A DNA stretch of 64,000 nt, taken from positions 63,157,787 through 63,221,786 of the forward strand of contig OX421962.1 in assembly GCA_949128115.1 (NCBI GenBank), in the 5' to 3' direction. Positions 25,074 to 36,297 of the stretch are shown here, in pieces. A program made the translations under genes and the position numbers. Numbering within the stretch: the first letter of the stretch is position 1; every line of letters begins with the position of its first letter. The notes below the pieces were generated by a model that was not told the DNA's origin, ran no database searches, and saw only the letters and a list, made by a program, of their open reading frames with translations. The stretch is from Anaspis maculata. Lineage: Eukaryota > Arthropoda > Insecta > Coleoptera > Scraptiidae.

Positions 25074-25212
25074 GGACCTTTTCAATAAAGGCGGTCTCTC
25101 TCGCACGATTTACGTCACAGCCCCACATGACCGCAGTGTGGTGCCGCGCACTTCATAACGAACAGAGTTTCCCTTGGAGATATTAGGCGCCGTTATAGCT
25201 AGACACCACCAG
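25074..25212. repeat. dispersed repeat, copy 2 (partner at 7,982)
   Basis: Same orientation as the copy at 7,982-8,160, sharing GGTCTCTCTCGCACGATTTA, CGCAGTGTGGTGCCGCGCAC and GCGCCGTTATAGCTAGAC. It lacks an internal block of about 45 bp present in copy 1. Confidence 0.8.
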
Positions 25213-25362
25213 CTGCGCGGTACGAACGCGCACGCATCTGTCTCTCTTTTCTGAAAAGGTCTATTCCCAATACTCTTATTGATTTTTCCTCCACGTGTTT
25301 TCGACCTGTACATGCGGTGCGCTTCAAAATACAAAAATAATTTCTTTGATTTTTGGATTTTG

Positions 25363-25640
25363 GAAATACCAATGGGCTCAAACCAAAGTACAGTAGGCCC
25401 AATTAGATGCTGCACGTCATACTTCAATTTTTGGAGGAGTTGCTAAGGAAATTTTGTTGAGGAACTCCTTCAAAATTGAAGTATTCGTGCGGCCTCTAAT
25501 TGGGCCGATCGTACATCCTTGTAGCTTTCGAAAGAGACCAAAATGGTAAGAATCTGTCAAGGAATAAACCCACGACAGGGATTGATTTCGAAACGCTTAT
25601 TTTACTAATTCAACTCCGTCCTTGAATGCGGATGCGATTT
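25363..25640. repeat. dispersed repeat, copy 2 (occupied site)
   Basis: Inverted relative to 20,905-21,047. Carries the 119-bp MITE at 25,392-25,510 between two GTAC copies. Confidence 0.85.
25392..25510. mobile_element. palindromic MITE, 119 bp, TSD GTAC
   Basis: Arms include GGCCCAATTAGATGC, CACGTCATACTTCAATTTT and GGAGGAGTT, mirrored across a short centre. GTAC is at 25388-25391 and 25511-25514, while the paralogous empty site at 21,009-21,012 has GTAC once. The target could be shorter (TAC or TA). Confidence 0.85.
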
Positions 25641-26405
25641 TTAGGTCGCGGCGCTGCGGTTCAGCAAGGTGGCCCTGGCTCCATGCTTGGGACCGATATA
25701 GGTATAATCCCAACTTGAAGGACATTTTCTCTAGTTTTGGGTGATGTGTTGTTTTCATTTATTATTGACTACTCGTGTTTTCGTAAAGATTGATGATTTC
25801 TTGTGGTAGGTACTTTTGGGACAATCTGTTCACAGGTAACAGTGAACCAGTCTACTCATCTGCACTCAGAAAATGCGCTAATGAGACTCACCCCCGTGAG
25901 GACTTTGCTACTTGTTCATATTATTAGGTACTTAATATTCTTATTTTCATAGTGATATTTTGATAGTTATTGATATATTTGATATTTTGATAACTATCAT
26001 TTTTTGATAGGTACATCAAATAATCACGATATCGCCCATCCCTATAATTAGGACAAATGGTGCGATTCTCTAAAAAAAAACAGTCCATAAAGGCTCTGTT
26101 ACGCTGTTATTACCTAGGCAACAGCCAATGGCTGACACGAATTTTTAAATAACAGAGCGTTTATGGAATGTTATTTTTTATTTTTACAGAATAGCACTAT
26201 TATATTGGCCCAATTTTGAAACTAATATTCATTGGAGCCTAAGAAATCTCGTTTTAAAAATTCAGCCAATATTGGATTCTCAATTTTTTTAATATTACTT
26301 GAACATTCACTTGCTGTTTCGGTAGAAAGCGAGCGGCAATGGGATGTTATGCTGATTTTTTTTTCCTGGAACATATTCAGACTTTTTGACTAGATCCTCG
26401 ACTAG
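25641..26405. other. intergenic, nothing recognised
   Basis: AT-rich spacer before the hAT element. Confidence 0.5.
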
Positions 26406-26413
26406 ACCCAGCC

Positions 26414-27292
26414 CAGGGCTGGGCAAAATACTTCGAAAAATGTATTTAAATACAAAATACACGATCCAAGATAGTCGAAATACAAAATACAAACTACTTC
26501 TTGAAATGTCTTTGAAATACAAAATACAAAATACGTATTTTGGAAAACTAAGAAATTCCAAAATACAAAATACAACCTAGAGTATTCCAAATACAAAATA
26601 CAAAATACATTCTTATTGCGTATTTCAACCATTTTATTGGAAAAACCGTAAAATGCAAGTATTTCAATGGGAACACTTCATTGATTCAGTCGCAACAATA
26701 AGTAAACTATTATGAAGTATGAAAAGACAAATAAAATAAACATAAAGTGAAGAAAGCTTCATATTCAAACCTATTCCTTATCCTTACTTCATTCATCAAT
26801 TCTTCAAATTAACAAATGTTGATTTCCTTTGGGGACAACCAGCTTTTCGAAAATATTGTCCGACATCCGACATGGAACCTCTCGTGGCTGACTGTAGGAT
26901 GCACTTACCAGTAAAAAGTAAAACGTAAAAGATGCAATCGAACTCATTATCGATCCCAGATAGTGTGCAAAAGCAAGAAATGTCAATGGGGTGAATATAG
27001 TATCACCAGAACAATTTCGGCCCGAACAGACTAAAGAGCATGGGAAACAAATGTATTTTGTATTTTGTATTTTGAAAATCAAAATACTTTTCCGAAAAAT
27101 GTATTTAAAATACAAAATACGAAATACTAACTGCCTGAACTATTCCAAAATACAAAATACAAATACTTCTCAATCAAATGTATTTAAATACAAAATACAA
27201 AATACTTAAATGTATTTCAAATACGTATTTCAAATACTTGTATTTCAAATACGTATTTCAAATACTTGTATTTGAAATACCGCCCAGCCCTG
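26414..27292. mobile_element. non-autonomous hAT element, 879 bp, TSD ACCCAGCC
   Basis: Ends are CAGGGCTGGGC and its complement GCCCAGCCCTG. A perfect 8-bp duplication ACCCAGCC lies at 26406-26413 and 27293-27300, the hAT hallmark. Both subterminal regions are arrays of AAATACAAAATAC-type repeats. The unique middle (about 26,640-27,040) has no transposase. A second copy, inverted, is at 61,525. Confidence 0.95.
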
Positions 27293-27482
27293 ACCCAGCC
27301 CAATTTCAGACTATACATATGTATATAGGTACCTACCCGTTTTTTCCAGTTTTTCTTTCGAGGCATTGATAAGGCATTTTGAAAAGACAATAAAGCCCAG
27401 TGGCAAATGGATGAAAATATTTAACCGTGCATTCAACTGAATTTTTATTCAATAAAATAATAATAAAAAAATTTCTTTAATT

Positions 27483-27860
27483 CCATGGAAAAGAGGAAAG
27501 CCACTAGTATGGGATTTTACATGTAGTGACACTTTTGCACCATCATATCTCAAATCATCTGAGATTCGCCCAGGTCACGCAGCAAGATGTGCCGAAGAAA
27601 GGAAGAAAAACTTTTACAATTTTTTACAAGAACGTTTTATTTTTGTTCCAATTGCTCTGGAAACAAGCGGAGTATGGGGATGTGAGGGCCTTTCATTGAT
27701 AAAGGAAATAGGGAAGAGGATAACAGACCAAACTGGTGAAAGAAGAGCGACAAGTTATTTAATCCAAATTATCAGTTTAACTTTGCAAAGGGGAAATGCA
27801 ACCTCGATTATGGGTACACTTCCTGCCGGTAGAGAGCTTGAAGAAATTTTCTTTTTATAG
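27483..27860 (+). pseudogene. C-terminal fragment of a retroelement polyprotein
   Basis: A 125-codon open stretch without a start ATG at its head, ending TAG 27858-27860. It reads PWKRGKPLVWDF, then DTFAPSYL, AEERKK, FVPIALETSGVWG, and near the end SLTLQRGNATSIMGT. From memory, this pattern (LVWD..C.DTLAPSH / FVP.AVET.G.WG / Q.ISLA.QRGNA..VLGT) ends reverse-transcriptase polyproteins of invertebrate retroelements; I cannot name the family. An A/T-rich run at about 27,905-27,955 may be the remains of a 3' tail. The upstream part is missing. Confidence 0.7.
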
Positions 27861-27967
27861 TTAATTTTACAATGTAAATATTCTAAATAAACGAGTAAAT
27901 TATTAAAAAAAAATAATAATAATAAAAATAAATAATAAAATTATATTATAAGTATAATGCTACATGC

Positions 27968-29272
27968 TATACAGATGGTCCAGGTTTTAGTCGACAAACT
28001 TTGCGGGCTGATAGAGGATGAAAAAAGAAGTGGACGTTCCCCAAAAAGTATATATGTATCTAAAATGCATATCAACAAAATCACAGGGTCTTGAAAGTTG
28101 CAGAAAGAATTTCTTTTTTCTGACTTTAACTTTGTTTAATTTTTGAATAGCTCAACCGATCTTGCTCAAATTTTTCATAGATCGTTATAAAACACGTCCA
28201 CAGTAATTGCTTGCAAAAAATTCTGTCAAATCCACTCAGTGCCGAATATATGAGGAGTGCGTGCTCACCCTTGTACCCCCAACTTATTTTTACGCCACTG
28301 GATGTTTTGAAAAATTGGTGAAAGTCTTGAATTCCGCATTCAATTATGAAAAGAAATTGGCAGTTATACCTATATTTGAAAAAGCTGCTTCGGAGATCTT
28401 TGTGATTTAAAGTTCAAAAACACGAACTACGCAGATGTTTCAAATTTCGGGCAAGCTTTTGATCCCAAGAGGTCGCTGAAAATTTGTACAGCGATTTCCA
28501 AGTATTTCCAGAAAAATGAAAAAGTGAGTTATCCATCGAGGTGGTCTATCCTTCGTTTGATCCATTCCCTTTAAAAAAAATTTTCAGCTATTGATTATTG
28601 AACTGATGAAAGGTTGCACGTCGGGCCTTCTGGAACACCATGAGCCAAATTATTACGTATCAACTCAACAGCCTCAAAATTGAGGAGAACAAAGTTGAAA
28701 TTGAATGAATCTAAAGCTTGCCCAAAGCTTGAATCGAGGCGGCAAAACAGAATATAATTTGTTTCATAGTATTCCATAATGGAACAACTTCCGGCAACTT
28801 CAGTGTTCCAATGGCAAAAAATGAAAAAATGAAAAAAAAAACAAACAAAAAAAAACAGTAAATACTATCTGAAACAAAGGCTCCAAATGTAGCTATAGCC
28901 CGCCAATTTTTCCTTCAGAATTGAATGAAAATTTCAAGACTTTAATCGATTTTTCAAAATATCCAGTGGCGTAGACAGTAGGAGGGTAAAAAGGTGAGGA
29001 CCCCCATATCTACGCAATTGGGCCATCCACATTTTGACAATTATTTTCAAGCAGTCACTGTGGACGTGTTTCATAACGAGCAATAGAAAATTTGAGCAAA
29101 GTTGGTCAAGCTTTTCAAAAAAGAACAAGAATTTTTTTTCTGCAACTTTGAAGGCCTGTAACTTTGTTTATATACGTGTATTTGGATGTGTACTTTTTTG
29201 GGTGAGTCCACTTCTTTTGTGATTCTTTATCAACCCCTAAAGTTTGTTGACTTAAACCTGGACCATCCTGCA
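27968..29272. mobile_element. fold-back element, about 1.3 kb, TIR TACAGATGGTCCAGGTTT
   Basis: Arms of about 400-500 bp in inverted orientation: GATGGTCCAGGTTTTAGTCG pairs with the end at 29,245-29,270, and further paired blocks are AAACACGTCCACAGT and TACGCCACTGGAT. The centre (about 28,430-28,900) is less symmetrical. No transposase. Frame 28,207-28,410 lies in one arm and is not called. Confidence 0.85.
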
Positions 29273-29640
29273 TGCAGGGTGTTACGCTTTTTTGTCGTTA
29301 TTTTAGGAGATTGTAGAGCCTCAAAAAATATGTGGAAAATTTTTTTCGAAAAAATTTATATGGGAAACACATCATAACGAAGATAGAGGCTTTCAAAATT
29401 GAGTTTTGAAAATGGTTTTTCTTTTACCTCCAAATTTAATTGCTGGATTTTGACCAAATTTGGTACACAAAGTAAGCTGACGGTAGTAAGCTAAGCCAAC
29501 TACGCCTATGATTATTTTTGAAAAATTGTAAAATTTGTATTCTTTATTTTTAATTTTTTTTTGAGGAAATAGGTACTAATTTTTCGATTAGTTTCATTTC
29601 ATCATCTCAAATATTGACCGAATAAAGTCAACACCCTGTA
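29273..29640. mobile_element. short-TIR MITE directly abutting the fold-back
   Basis: Starts GCAGGGTGTTACG and ends GTCAACACCCTGTA, about 12 bp of inverted repeat. Internal sequence resembles 36,000-36,130 (ATAACGGAGATAGAGG). Confidence 0.55.
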
Positions 29641-29907
29641 CAATCATATATGTAAGTATTGCGATAGATAGGTATAGATCTCAATAGAGTGAGATGAATT
29701 AGTGATAATATTGCACGATAGTAGAATACTATATGCGTTTTTTTTTTGTTTATCAAGTCACTTGAAACTTCCAGAATAAAGTTTCTGAATAAATACAATA
29801 CAGGAATAAGTCGCACCTTGCTATTTCATTTCAGATAGTGGCCAAATTTTACTTTATTATCCTTTCCTATATACATACCTGGCTAATCTATAGAAAATTC
29901 AAATTTT

Positions 29908-32649
29908 TTAATTTAACCTAATTTTCTTGAACTCCATCTTTATAATTTCTTTCAGTTCATGCAAATCCCTGATTTTATCCTCCAATATCCTAAGCTTCTC
30001 TAATATTTCTGAATCAGTCTTATCGCAAGTCTCTTCGTAATGCCTTCTAGAATTGGTTTTAATATAGTTGTACAAAACTTTATGCACATTAGTCTTCTTA
30101 GGCTTCCTAGCCAGAATAAAGTCAATATATTTTATATCGTCATCAGATAACTCATTAATAGCTTCTTGCCCCAGTATCAACACAGTTGTTGCAATTTTAG
30201 GTTTAAAATCTAAATTTCCCTTGCTCAAAACAAAGAACTGTTCGGCCAGCCTTTTCAGAATTGGCCTCTTCAAGAATGTATTAAGCCTCACAACATAGCT
30301 AGCCCGTCGAATTTGTTCAAAAACCTTGAGATCTTTTTGAATAACGCTCATGTCAGTTACTAATAGTCCCAGCAAGAGATTATTCAGAATTATCGCCATA
30401 AAAAAAACAAATATAATAAAAATTACTCTTCCGAAAATCTCGGCGTTCCTGTAGTCTAGTTCAATGTAATCTATGCTGCCTGTGAACAGAATGATTGTTT
30501 CAAAGATTTTAATTGGGAAATGCTTCAAAATATTATGATTCGGTTTTGAAAACAAAATATAAAAGCATATGGCAAAAGCTATGAACTGGATGAAATAAAA
30601 TATGATATATTTTACGTAGAATTTGACTGTGCGAAATATTATCATGTATTTGGTAAGTTTCGGAACTTGTTCCAGAAGGAGTAGAAGAACCACGTTTGAA
30701 CTCAAAACTGTCATGACCATGCTGATTTCTTTCCACATCAAGTCAAAATAAGTAATCGATGTGACAATTACAAAGAATATTTCAACGAAATTATTAATTT
30801 CTTTGAAGTAATTCTTGGGATTGGAGGCAAGTTGAAGCGTTTCTTTTCCAATGAACACTAACAGGAAAATCACTCCTACGACCAAACATGATTTGATTAA
30901 CCAATCAGGACCCCGACCAAACTTGAGCAGAATGTATGAGTTCAATACGATATAAAACGCAATGAAGTATATCAAGTTCAAGTAAAATATCCGTTGAAGT
31001 TTTTCCCAGTTGTTGTTTATAAAACTTTTGAACACCAAATGGTTTAAAAATGGACTCAGAGTTGATGAACCTAGAAATATTTCTACAACTTTTGTATTGT
31101 TGACGTCATTTGTGAGGCTCTCCAAGTTTATGACTACTTCATCTTTATCATTTTCACTTATGCAGTCATCTAGATGCATCTGAATGACTTCTGAATCTAG
31201 TTCTTCAACCACTGTTTTGTTGCCCCAAATTTCATTTTTGCCATAAAAGTAACCGCCTAGATTGAGCAACGAGCAAATGTTTTCATCTTTGGTTGTGGTA
31301 AATCCTAAAAGAATGGCTTCGTTTAGTTTGTTTCTATTATCATCATTGCCTGTGATCGGTGTTAGTTTGTCTAGAATTATAGATAAGGTGTGATCTATAT
31401 TACTTTTGATAACTATTTCATTAGAGTGTCGTTTATTTGAATTTGAAAAGAGTTGAGGCAGAAGCCTGTAGACTTCGTCACGATCAAAATTTGACTTTGT
31501 ATGTCCGAGGATGATACAAAGGAACGGATAGTATCCACGTAACACTGAGGCTTGAAGCAAAGATTCGTCAAATTTCCTAATCTTTTTGTTTACATCTGCA
31601 CCATTCAGTAACAGATGTTCTATACACCTAACCATTCCGTTTTCGCAAAAATCTTGAACCAAGCAGTTGTCTAGTATACCAACTTCGCTATGAAGTTCAG
31701 TTTCATGACGCTGTAAGTGTTGATGTCCGCTCATGAAACCTTTTCTGAAGCAATACTGCAAGAGCGTACAACTTGAATTGTCTTCACTGTCTCCATCTAC
31801 AGCATTGGCAAATTCTCTAATGTTTCCTCTTCTGTATCTCAAGAATGATTCCTCGTCACCAGCTTTGAGTAGGCGGAACAAAACTTTTTCTGGTTCTTCA
31901 TTATCTGCGTGTCCAGGCAAAACTCCAGAGAAAATTTCCATATCTTTGAGCAACTCTCTGGCAGTCATTCCAAAGTTTGGATCCTTGCAAGAATCCAAGT
32001 CAATGTTAGGAACTTTGAGTAACCTCCTGATGACATTGGTGGATCTTCTTTTGATCGCCAACAGAATTGCAGTTTCATTCCAGAAATTGCTTTGATTTAC
32101 ATTGATGCCAGCGTTTAGCAAGATGTCCACGCAGTTGACGATTGTGGCATCTTCGCAACGGACGATAGTTGCCAGGTTCGCTTGAGGTCCGTTTTGAAAT
32201 GGCACTCCAAACATCTTGGAACCGCGTCCATAGTCTAGGAGAACGTGTAAAGCATTTTCACATAAAACCGTTAGAGTGTTTATTTTCTCTCGCGGCAAAT
32301 TCTTGATGATGGCCGTCAACTTGGCCGGATTTGAGGCTTCTGAAGCGTAATGCAAAGGTTCCCAGCCGTACCAGCTTTGGGTGAAGTGGTCTATTTTGGC
32401 TCCCAGCGTTACCAGTCTTTCGATGGTTGCTTCGTTGACTTTTTCGAATCCGTCGGTGTCTCTACAGGCCAAAATTAAGATTTCTGTGATGACGCTGATT
32501 TTCTCATCGTAGGGTTCGAGCAAGTTGATGGATACTGTGATTTCGACTACATTGTTGTTTTTGACGCTTCGTACGATGTGTCCGTATTTTGTTTCGAAGG
32601 TTTTGTCTTGGCTGTCGATGGATTTCTGGCTTTGGCCCTTTTCGACCAT
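29908..32649 (-). CDS. pain: Painless-type TRPA cation channel
   Basis: A single open exon of 913 codons from ATG 32647-32649 to TAA 29908-29910, close to the length I recall for Drosophila Painless. The N-terminal half (to about residue 480) is ankyrin-repeat-like: helices with LLNAGINVNQ, LLLNGADVN and GWEPLHYASEA. Six hydrophobic segments follow at about 556-577, 588-605, 621-640, 645-662, 683-701 and 740-764, with a pore region (FETIILFTGSIDY) before the last. The C-terminal tail ends in a coiled coil (about 875-905). Family members conduct Na+/Ca2+ at the plasma membrane of sensory neurons and serve heat, mechanical and chemical nociception. The frame stays open 18 codons upstream of the ATG without another ATG; an acceptor-like tract just before (tgtttattccag) suggests a 5'UTR intron. 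A TTTATT at 29,854 gives a minus-strand AATAAA about 50 bp after the stop. Confidence 0.87.
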   Translation of the reverse strand: MVEKGQSQKSIDSQDKTFETKYGHIVRSVKNNNVVEITVSINLLEPYDEKISVITEILILACRDTDGFEKVNEATIERLVTLGAKIDHFTQSWYGWEPLHYASEASNPAKLTAIIKNLPREKINTLTVLCENALHVLLDYGRGSKMFGVPFQNGPQANLATIVRCEDATIVNCVDILLNAGINVNQSNFWNETAILLAIKRRSTNVIRRLLKVPNIDLDSCKDPNFGMTARELLKDMEIFSGVLPGHADNEEPEKVLFRLLKAGDEESFLRYRRGNIREFANAVDGDSEDNSSCTLLQYCFRKGFMSGHQHLQRHETELHSEVGILDNCLVQDFCENGMVRCIEHLLLNGADVNKKIRKFDESLLQASVLRGYYPFLCIILGHTKSNFDRDEVYRLLPQLFSNSNKRHSNEIVIKSNIDHTLSIILDKLTPITGNDDNRNKLNEAILLGFTTTKDENICSLLNLGGYFYGKNEIWGNKTVVEELDSEVIQMHLDDCISENDKDEVVINLESLTNDVNNTKVVEIFLGSSTLSPFLNHLVFKSFINNNWEKLQRIFYLNLIYFIAFYIVLNSYILLKFGRGPDWLIKSCLVVGVIFLLVFIGKETLQLASNPKNYFKEINNFVEIFFVIVTSITYFDLMWKEISMVMTVLSSNVVLLLLLEQVPKLTKYMIIFRTVKFYVKYIIFYFIQFIAFAICFYILFSKPNHNILKHFPIKIFETIILFTGSIDYIELDYRNAEIFGRVIFIIFVFFMAIILNNLLLGLLVTDMSVIQKDLKVFEQIRRASYVVRLNTFLKRPILKRLAEQFFVLSKGNLDFKPKIATTVLILGQEAINELSDDDIKYIDFILARKPKKTNVHKVLYNYIKTNSRRHYEETCDKTDSEILEKLRILEDKIRDLHELKEIIKMEFKKIRLN

Positions 32650-32704
32650 GTCTTCCTGGCACACAGTCTGGAATAAACAGATAAATCTGGTGGATTTGTT
32701 CAAT

Positions 32705-33480
32705 ATACAGGGTGTCTCACTTTCAGCCGGTCAAACTTTTGGAAAAGATTCTCATAGTCCTCCCGATGAGGAGCAGGTGCGCTTCCCACTAGTCGATTGG
32801 GGAGCGCACCTGCTCGGCGAAGTGAGGCTCCGGGTTCGATTCCCGGTGATTCAAGTCAAGTATCGTAAAATGGAATTTTTCAAGTGTATTCAGATTTAAC
32901 AAAGGCAACACAAACTCCTATGGCCGCGATAAGAGCCGATAAGAAGAAAAACATTATTTATTTATTTATTATTTATAGTGCATGCATCTCACTCCTAAAA
33001 AATATGCAGGGTGTCAAAGCTCATTTTTTCCTTTTTTGAACATTAATAATAATAACTTATGAACGGTTCAATTGAATTCGCTCTAATTTAGCCTAGGCTA
33101 TAGTTTGCAGACACTGGTCACCTGCCCGTCGAGCTTCAATTAAATCCAATATGTAGAGGAAAAAGGGGCAGTGACTAGAGCAAACTGATGAAAAAGAGGA
33201 AAGGTACTTAATTTGCAACCCCTGGTAACTCCGATGTCACTGGTTCGATTTAACTTAAACTCCACATGCGTGGTATAGGCTGTCTCCTCAAACTAACCTA
33301 GGCTAAATTGGAGCGAATTTCGTTAAATCGTTTATGTTATTGATGTTCAAAAATACCTAAAAAATTTAACTTTGGCACCCTTTACCCTTGATCTTTTTCA
33401 GAAGTGAGTGAGATGCATGTATGTTACATTTTTCTGAATCAGGAGGACTAGGAGAATCTTTTCCTTGACTTTTTAATCGT
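32705..33480. mobile_element. fold-back element, about 0.8 kb, interrupted by a SINE-like insert
   Basis: The left end TACAGGGTGTCTCACTTTC is followed by AAAAGATTCTCATAGTCCTC, whose mirror is at 33,435-33,465. Further mirrored pairs: GCATGCATCTCACTC with 33,400-33,420, and GCAGGGTGTCAAAGCTC through TTTAGCCTAGG (33,005-33,100) with 33,290-33,385. The outer right end is diverged. It sits just upstream of the Painless start. Confidence 0.7.
32775..32860 (+). mobile_element. tRNA-like SINE head
   Basis: Perfect B box GGTTCGATTCC at 32833-32843, about 40 bp after an A-box-like TAGTCGATTGG. A strong hairpin (GAGCAGGTGCGC with GCGCACCTGCTC) lies upstream. It separates the two halves of the fold-back's left arm. 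Confidence 0.5.
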
Positions 33481-36244
33481 TAAAAGTAAAACCTTTTAGT
33501 ATGTAGGCAACTGAAGATTTCGGTAGGTAGGTATTACACAATGGTATTACCCTCTGTATAACCAAAGATCCTTACACCACACCTACATATAATTTTCGGG
33601 GAATTTATTTGACTCTTAGACTGAAAGTATGGGCTGTTACATACATATTACCTAAATAATTGACAATTCTCCGTAATTAAATGTTCGCTATAAAATTTTG
33701 TTCTTCACAAAAATTTTCATCTGACTATGGCTTTTGTGACGTCACTCTGCGCTGAGACTAATTTGATCTACCTCAAAAGAGCGAAGATTTTTCATCTCTT
33801 TCAAAAAATTCAAAATGCAAAAAACCGAGCAAAAAATAAATATTCTTTCACCAATAACGAGGAACAAATAAAATGAAATTGAATGAAATAAAAGTATTCA
33901 AAAATAGAACTCACCCCCTAGAAAACTAAATATTTCTTCTTCGCAGTTTCGAAGAAACAAATTTCTCCTGGACGCCACTGAAGTCTAATAAGTTCATCAA
34001 AATATCACTTTCTACAGCCATTATGGCTGAATATTCCAACCATGTACTTGAAATTATTTGTCGGAAAAAAAAACTTGAGAGCCTCGAGACCCATTAGGCT
34101 TTGCCTGCAGCCCAGCCCCTAAAGACCATGCACCATGCTACAATACGACCCTGGTCGTAGAAGACTGTGATAGACAGGATGGAAACTTTATAACCTGTTT
34201 AAATTCCGTACTGCAAAAACCGGAAATCCTTGAAAAAAGCTCGATCAGATCGATTTTAATTTCCCGATTCCCACCATGCAAGGAGTAGGGGAAGTATTGT
34301 GATATCAATATGATGTGATCGTATAAACATTTTTTATGACGACGCGACGGATGTATCCAATAAGACAAGACGATTGAGGCCATTTCCAGAGTGATGTCGT
34401 GTGGGTGCGTGCGTTTGTTGTGTATGTCTGTAATCTTCCATGATAACTGCCGAACCGTGCTTTTAATGGGGCAGGGTTTAAACCGACCGACACCAAGCAA
34501 ATCTGCCCAAAGGAGATTTCACCCGGAACTGAGTATACCCCCCCTCGTATCTCTTGTATTTGACCAAGCCCTACTGACAGCCCCCATGTGTCATCTCGAA
34601 ACTTTTGAAACTCTAGTGAGCGGTATGCCTTCTTGTGTTATTCAGAGCCCTGTTAAGCCCTCTTATTGTGCCTATACATTGTCGTTTCAAGCCTCGTTTT
34701 GAGCTCTGCTGAGCCCACTGGTGCTTTTGTGGCTTCCGGTATTGTCAAGTTTAAAAACTCAAAATGTAAAATTTTCAAATTGAAAATCGACCTGTTCGAG
34801 GTTTATTAGAGTTTTTGTTTCCGAATTATACATACCTATGAAGAATTTATATAAACAGGTTGAAGTTTCCGCCTGTGCCAACTCAAAGCAAGACAACTGT
34901 GCTTAAACAGACTTCATACAACAAAGATACGATACAACATTAAAAAGTACCATCCCATCACTATATCCGCGGACGCGGGGCATGATCGAGGGGTTAGTCA
35001 CTACCTACTAATTCGCTGAAAGGGGGCATGGGGGGTTAATCACTTCAGTTTTTGTCATATTCTGTAGGGAATCACACTATTTAATTTTATAAATTACAGT
35101 TCAGATGATAATACCTACGTTGTATTGGAACCACTTCCCACATAGATACTCATCATAAATTGACTTGAACATGATTAACTGGTAACTGAGAGTAGGTATC
35201 TTGTCACAATGATTATTTTTTCTCTGGCATGTAGTTTGACGAACGCTATCATAGAACTATCATTTTTCTTTATTAGTATTTCAAAAATATCCACATGTAC
35301 CTGCTACTCGACTTGCTACGTATTAAGTAAACATCTGATAAATTTATCTGCTAAGTAGATTAGGAAGAGGGAGAAAGGAAAGCAATATAGTCCTTCTCAA
35401 TTTGATCAAGGGGAAACAAATCGTACACTCCAAGTGATGAACAGAGTCAAGTGCATAGGTACTTCATCTTGGTAAAGATCTCTGAGATGAACACTCAAAC
35501 TGCAACAATAAGGCCCTCTTGCATTGCTTTGAAAATTGCATCAAAATAGCATTCGACAATAAACAACAAGCAATTTATGTTGCTACTTGAAAAATCCATT
35601 AATTTAATTTTGAATCCAATTATTAAAAGAATATTTGTAAATATAAAGAATTTTGTCACGTGACCCAAAACGCTGGTCTACGTCAAAATTAGTACTGGCG
35701 GTTTAACAGATCAGGACGTCAGAATGCTGCGGTTATCCGTCAGTTTTCTAAACGTCAGTGGAGTCATGTGTCACAACGTGTTGGATTTTTTACTGGATTT
35801 TTCTCGTGGTGGAGTGAATCAAATGTTCAACGTCTCCAGAGTTTCATTATTAGCCATCGTAATGAAAACGAAGGGTATATGCAAGGGCTCAATTCGTCAA
35901 AAACCGAGTAAACAACTGTTCGGTTCATGGTTGATGCGCAGGACTTCAGCATTTTGCACCACAATGGTTAAAAAAAAAGACTCAAAAAATAAGTGGACTT
36001 TCTCAAAAAAAAAACCGTTCAACGCATTATAACGGAGATAGAGGTTTTCAAAGTCGAGTTCTGGATTTTTTTTTCATATAATCAACTTCAAATTTAATTT
36101 TCTACTTACTGCATGGATTTTGAGTACGCGCAAAATAAGTTGATGTACAGTTGAACATTGTTATGTTGTACTTGTTGGGAGAGAGTCGCTACTGTTGTTC
36201 TTCAGTAGTATAAAACTTTATTGCATTACCTTTGGCATAACAGT
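33481..36244. other. intergenic, no gene recognised
   Basis: AT-rich. Open frames at 34,138-34,500 (-), 34,391-34,702 (+) and 35,724-36,032 (+) show no domain, no codon bias and no splice partners. A stretch at about 36,000-36,130 shares ATAACGGAGATAGAGG with the MITE at 29,273. Confidence 0.5.
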
Positions 36245-36297
36245 TCTCTCTCTCTCACACACACACGCGCGCGCGCGCGCGCGCGCACACACACACT
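36245..36297. repeat. compound microsatellite (CT)n(CA)n(CG)n(CA)n
   Basis: CT repeats, then CA, about 10 uninterrupted CG dinucleotides, then CA again. The CG core is unusual in this AT-rich setting and could form Z-DNA. Confidence 0.97.

Noticed and set aside
32650..32703. Longer Painless N-terminus (18 extra codons)
   Set aside because: The extension starts at TTG, not ATG, and overlaps an acceptor-like tract; the first ATG at 32,649 gives the usual length.
35724..36032. 102-residue plus-strand frame
   Set aside because: Ends in lysine-rich low complexity from A-runs and overlaps repeat-like sequence; no domain.
36245..36297. CRISPR-like array
   Set aside because: It is a dinucleotide microsatellite; no spaced direct repeats exist anywhere in the window.
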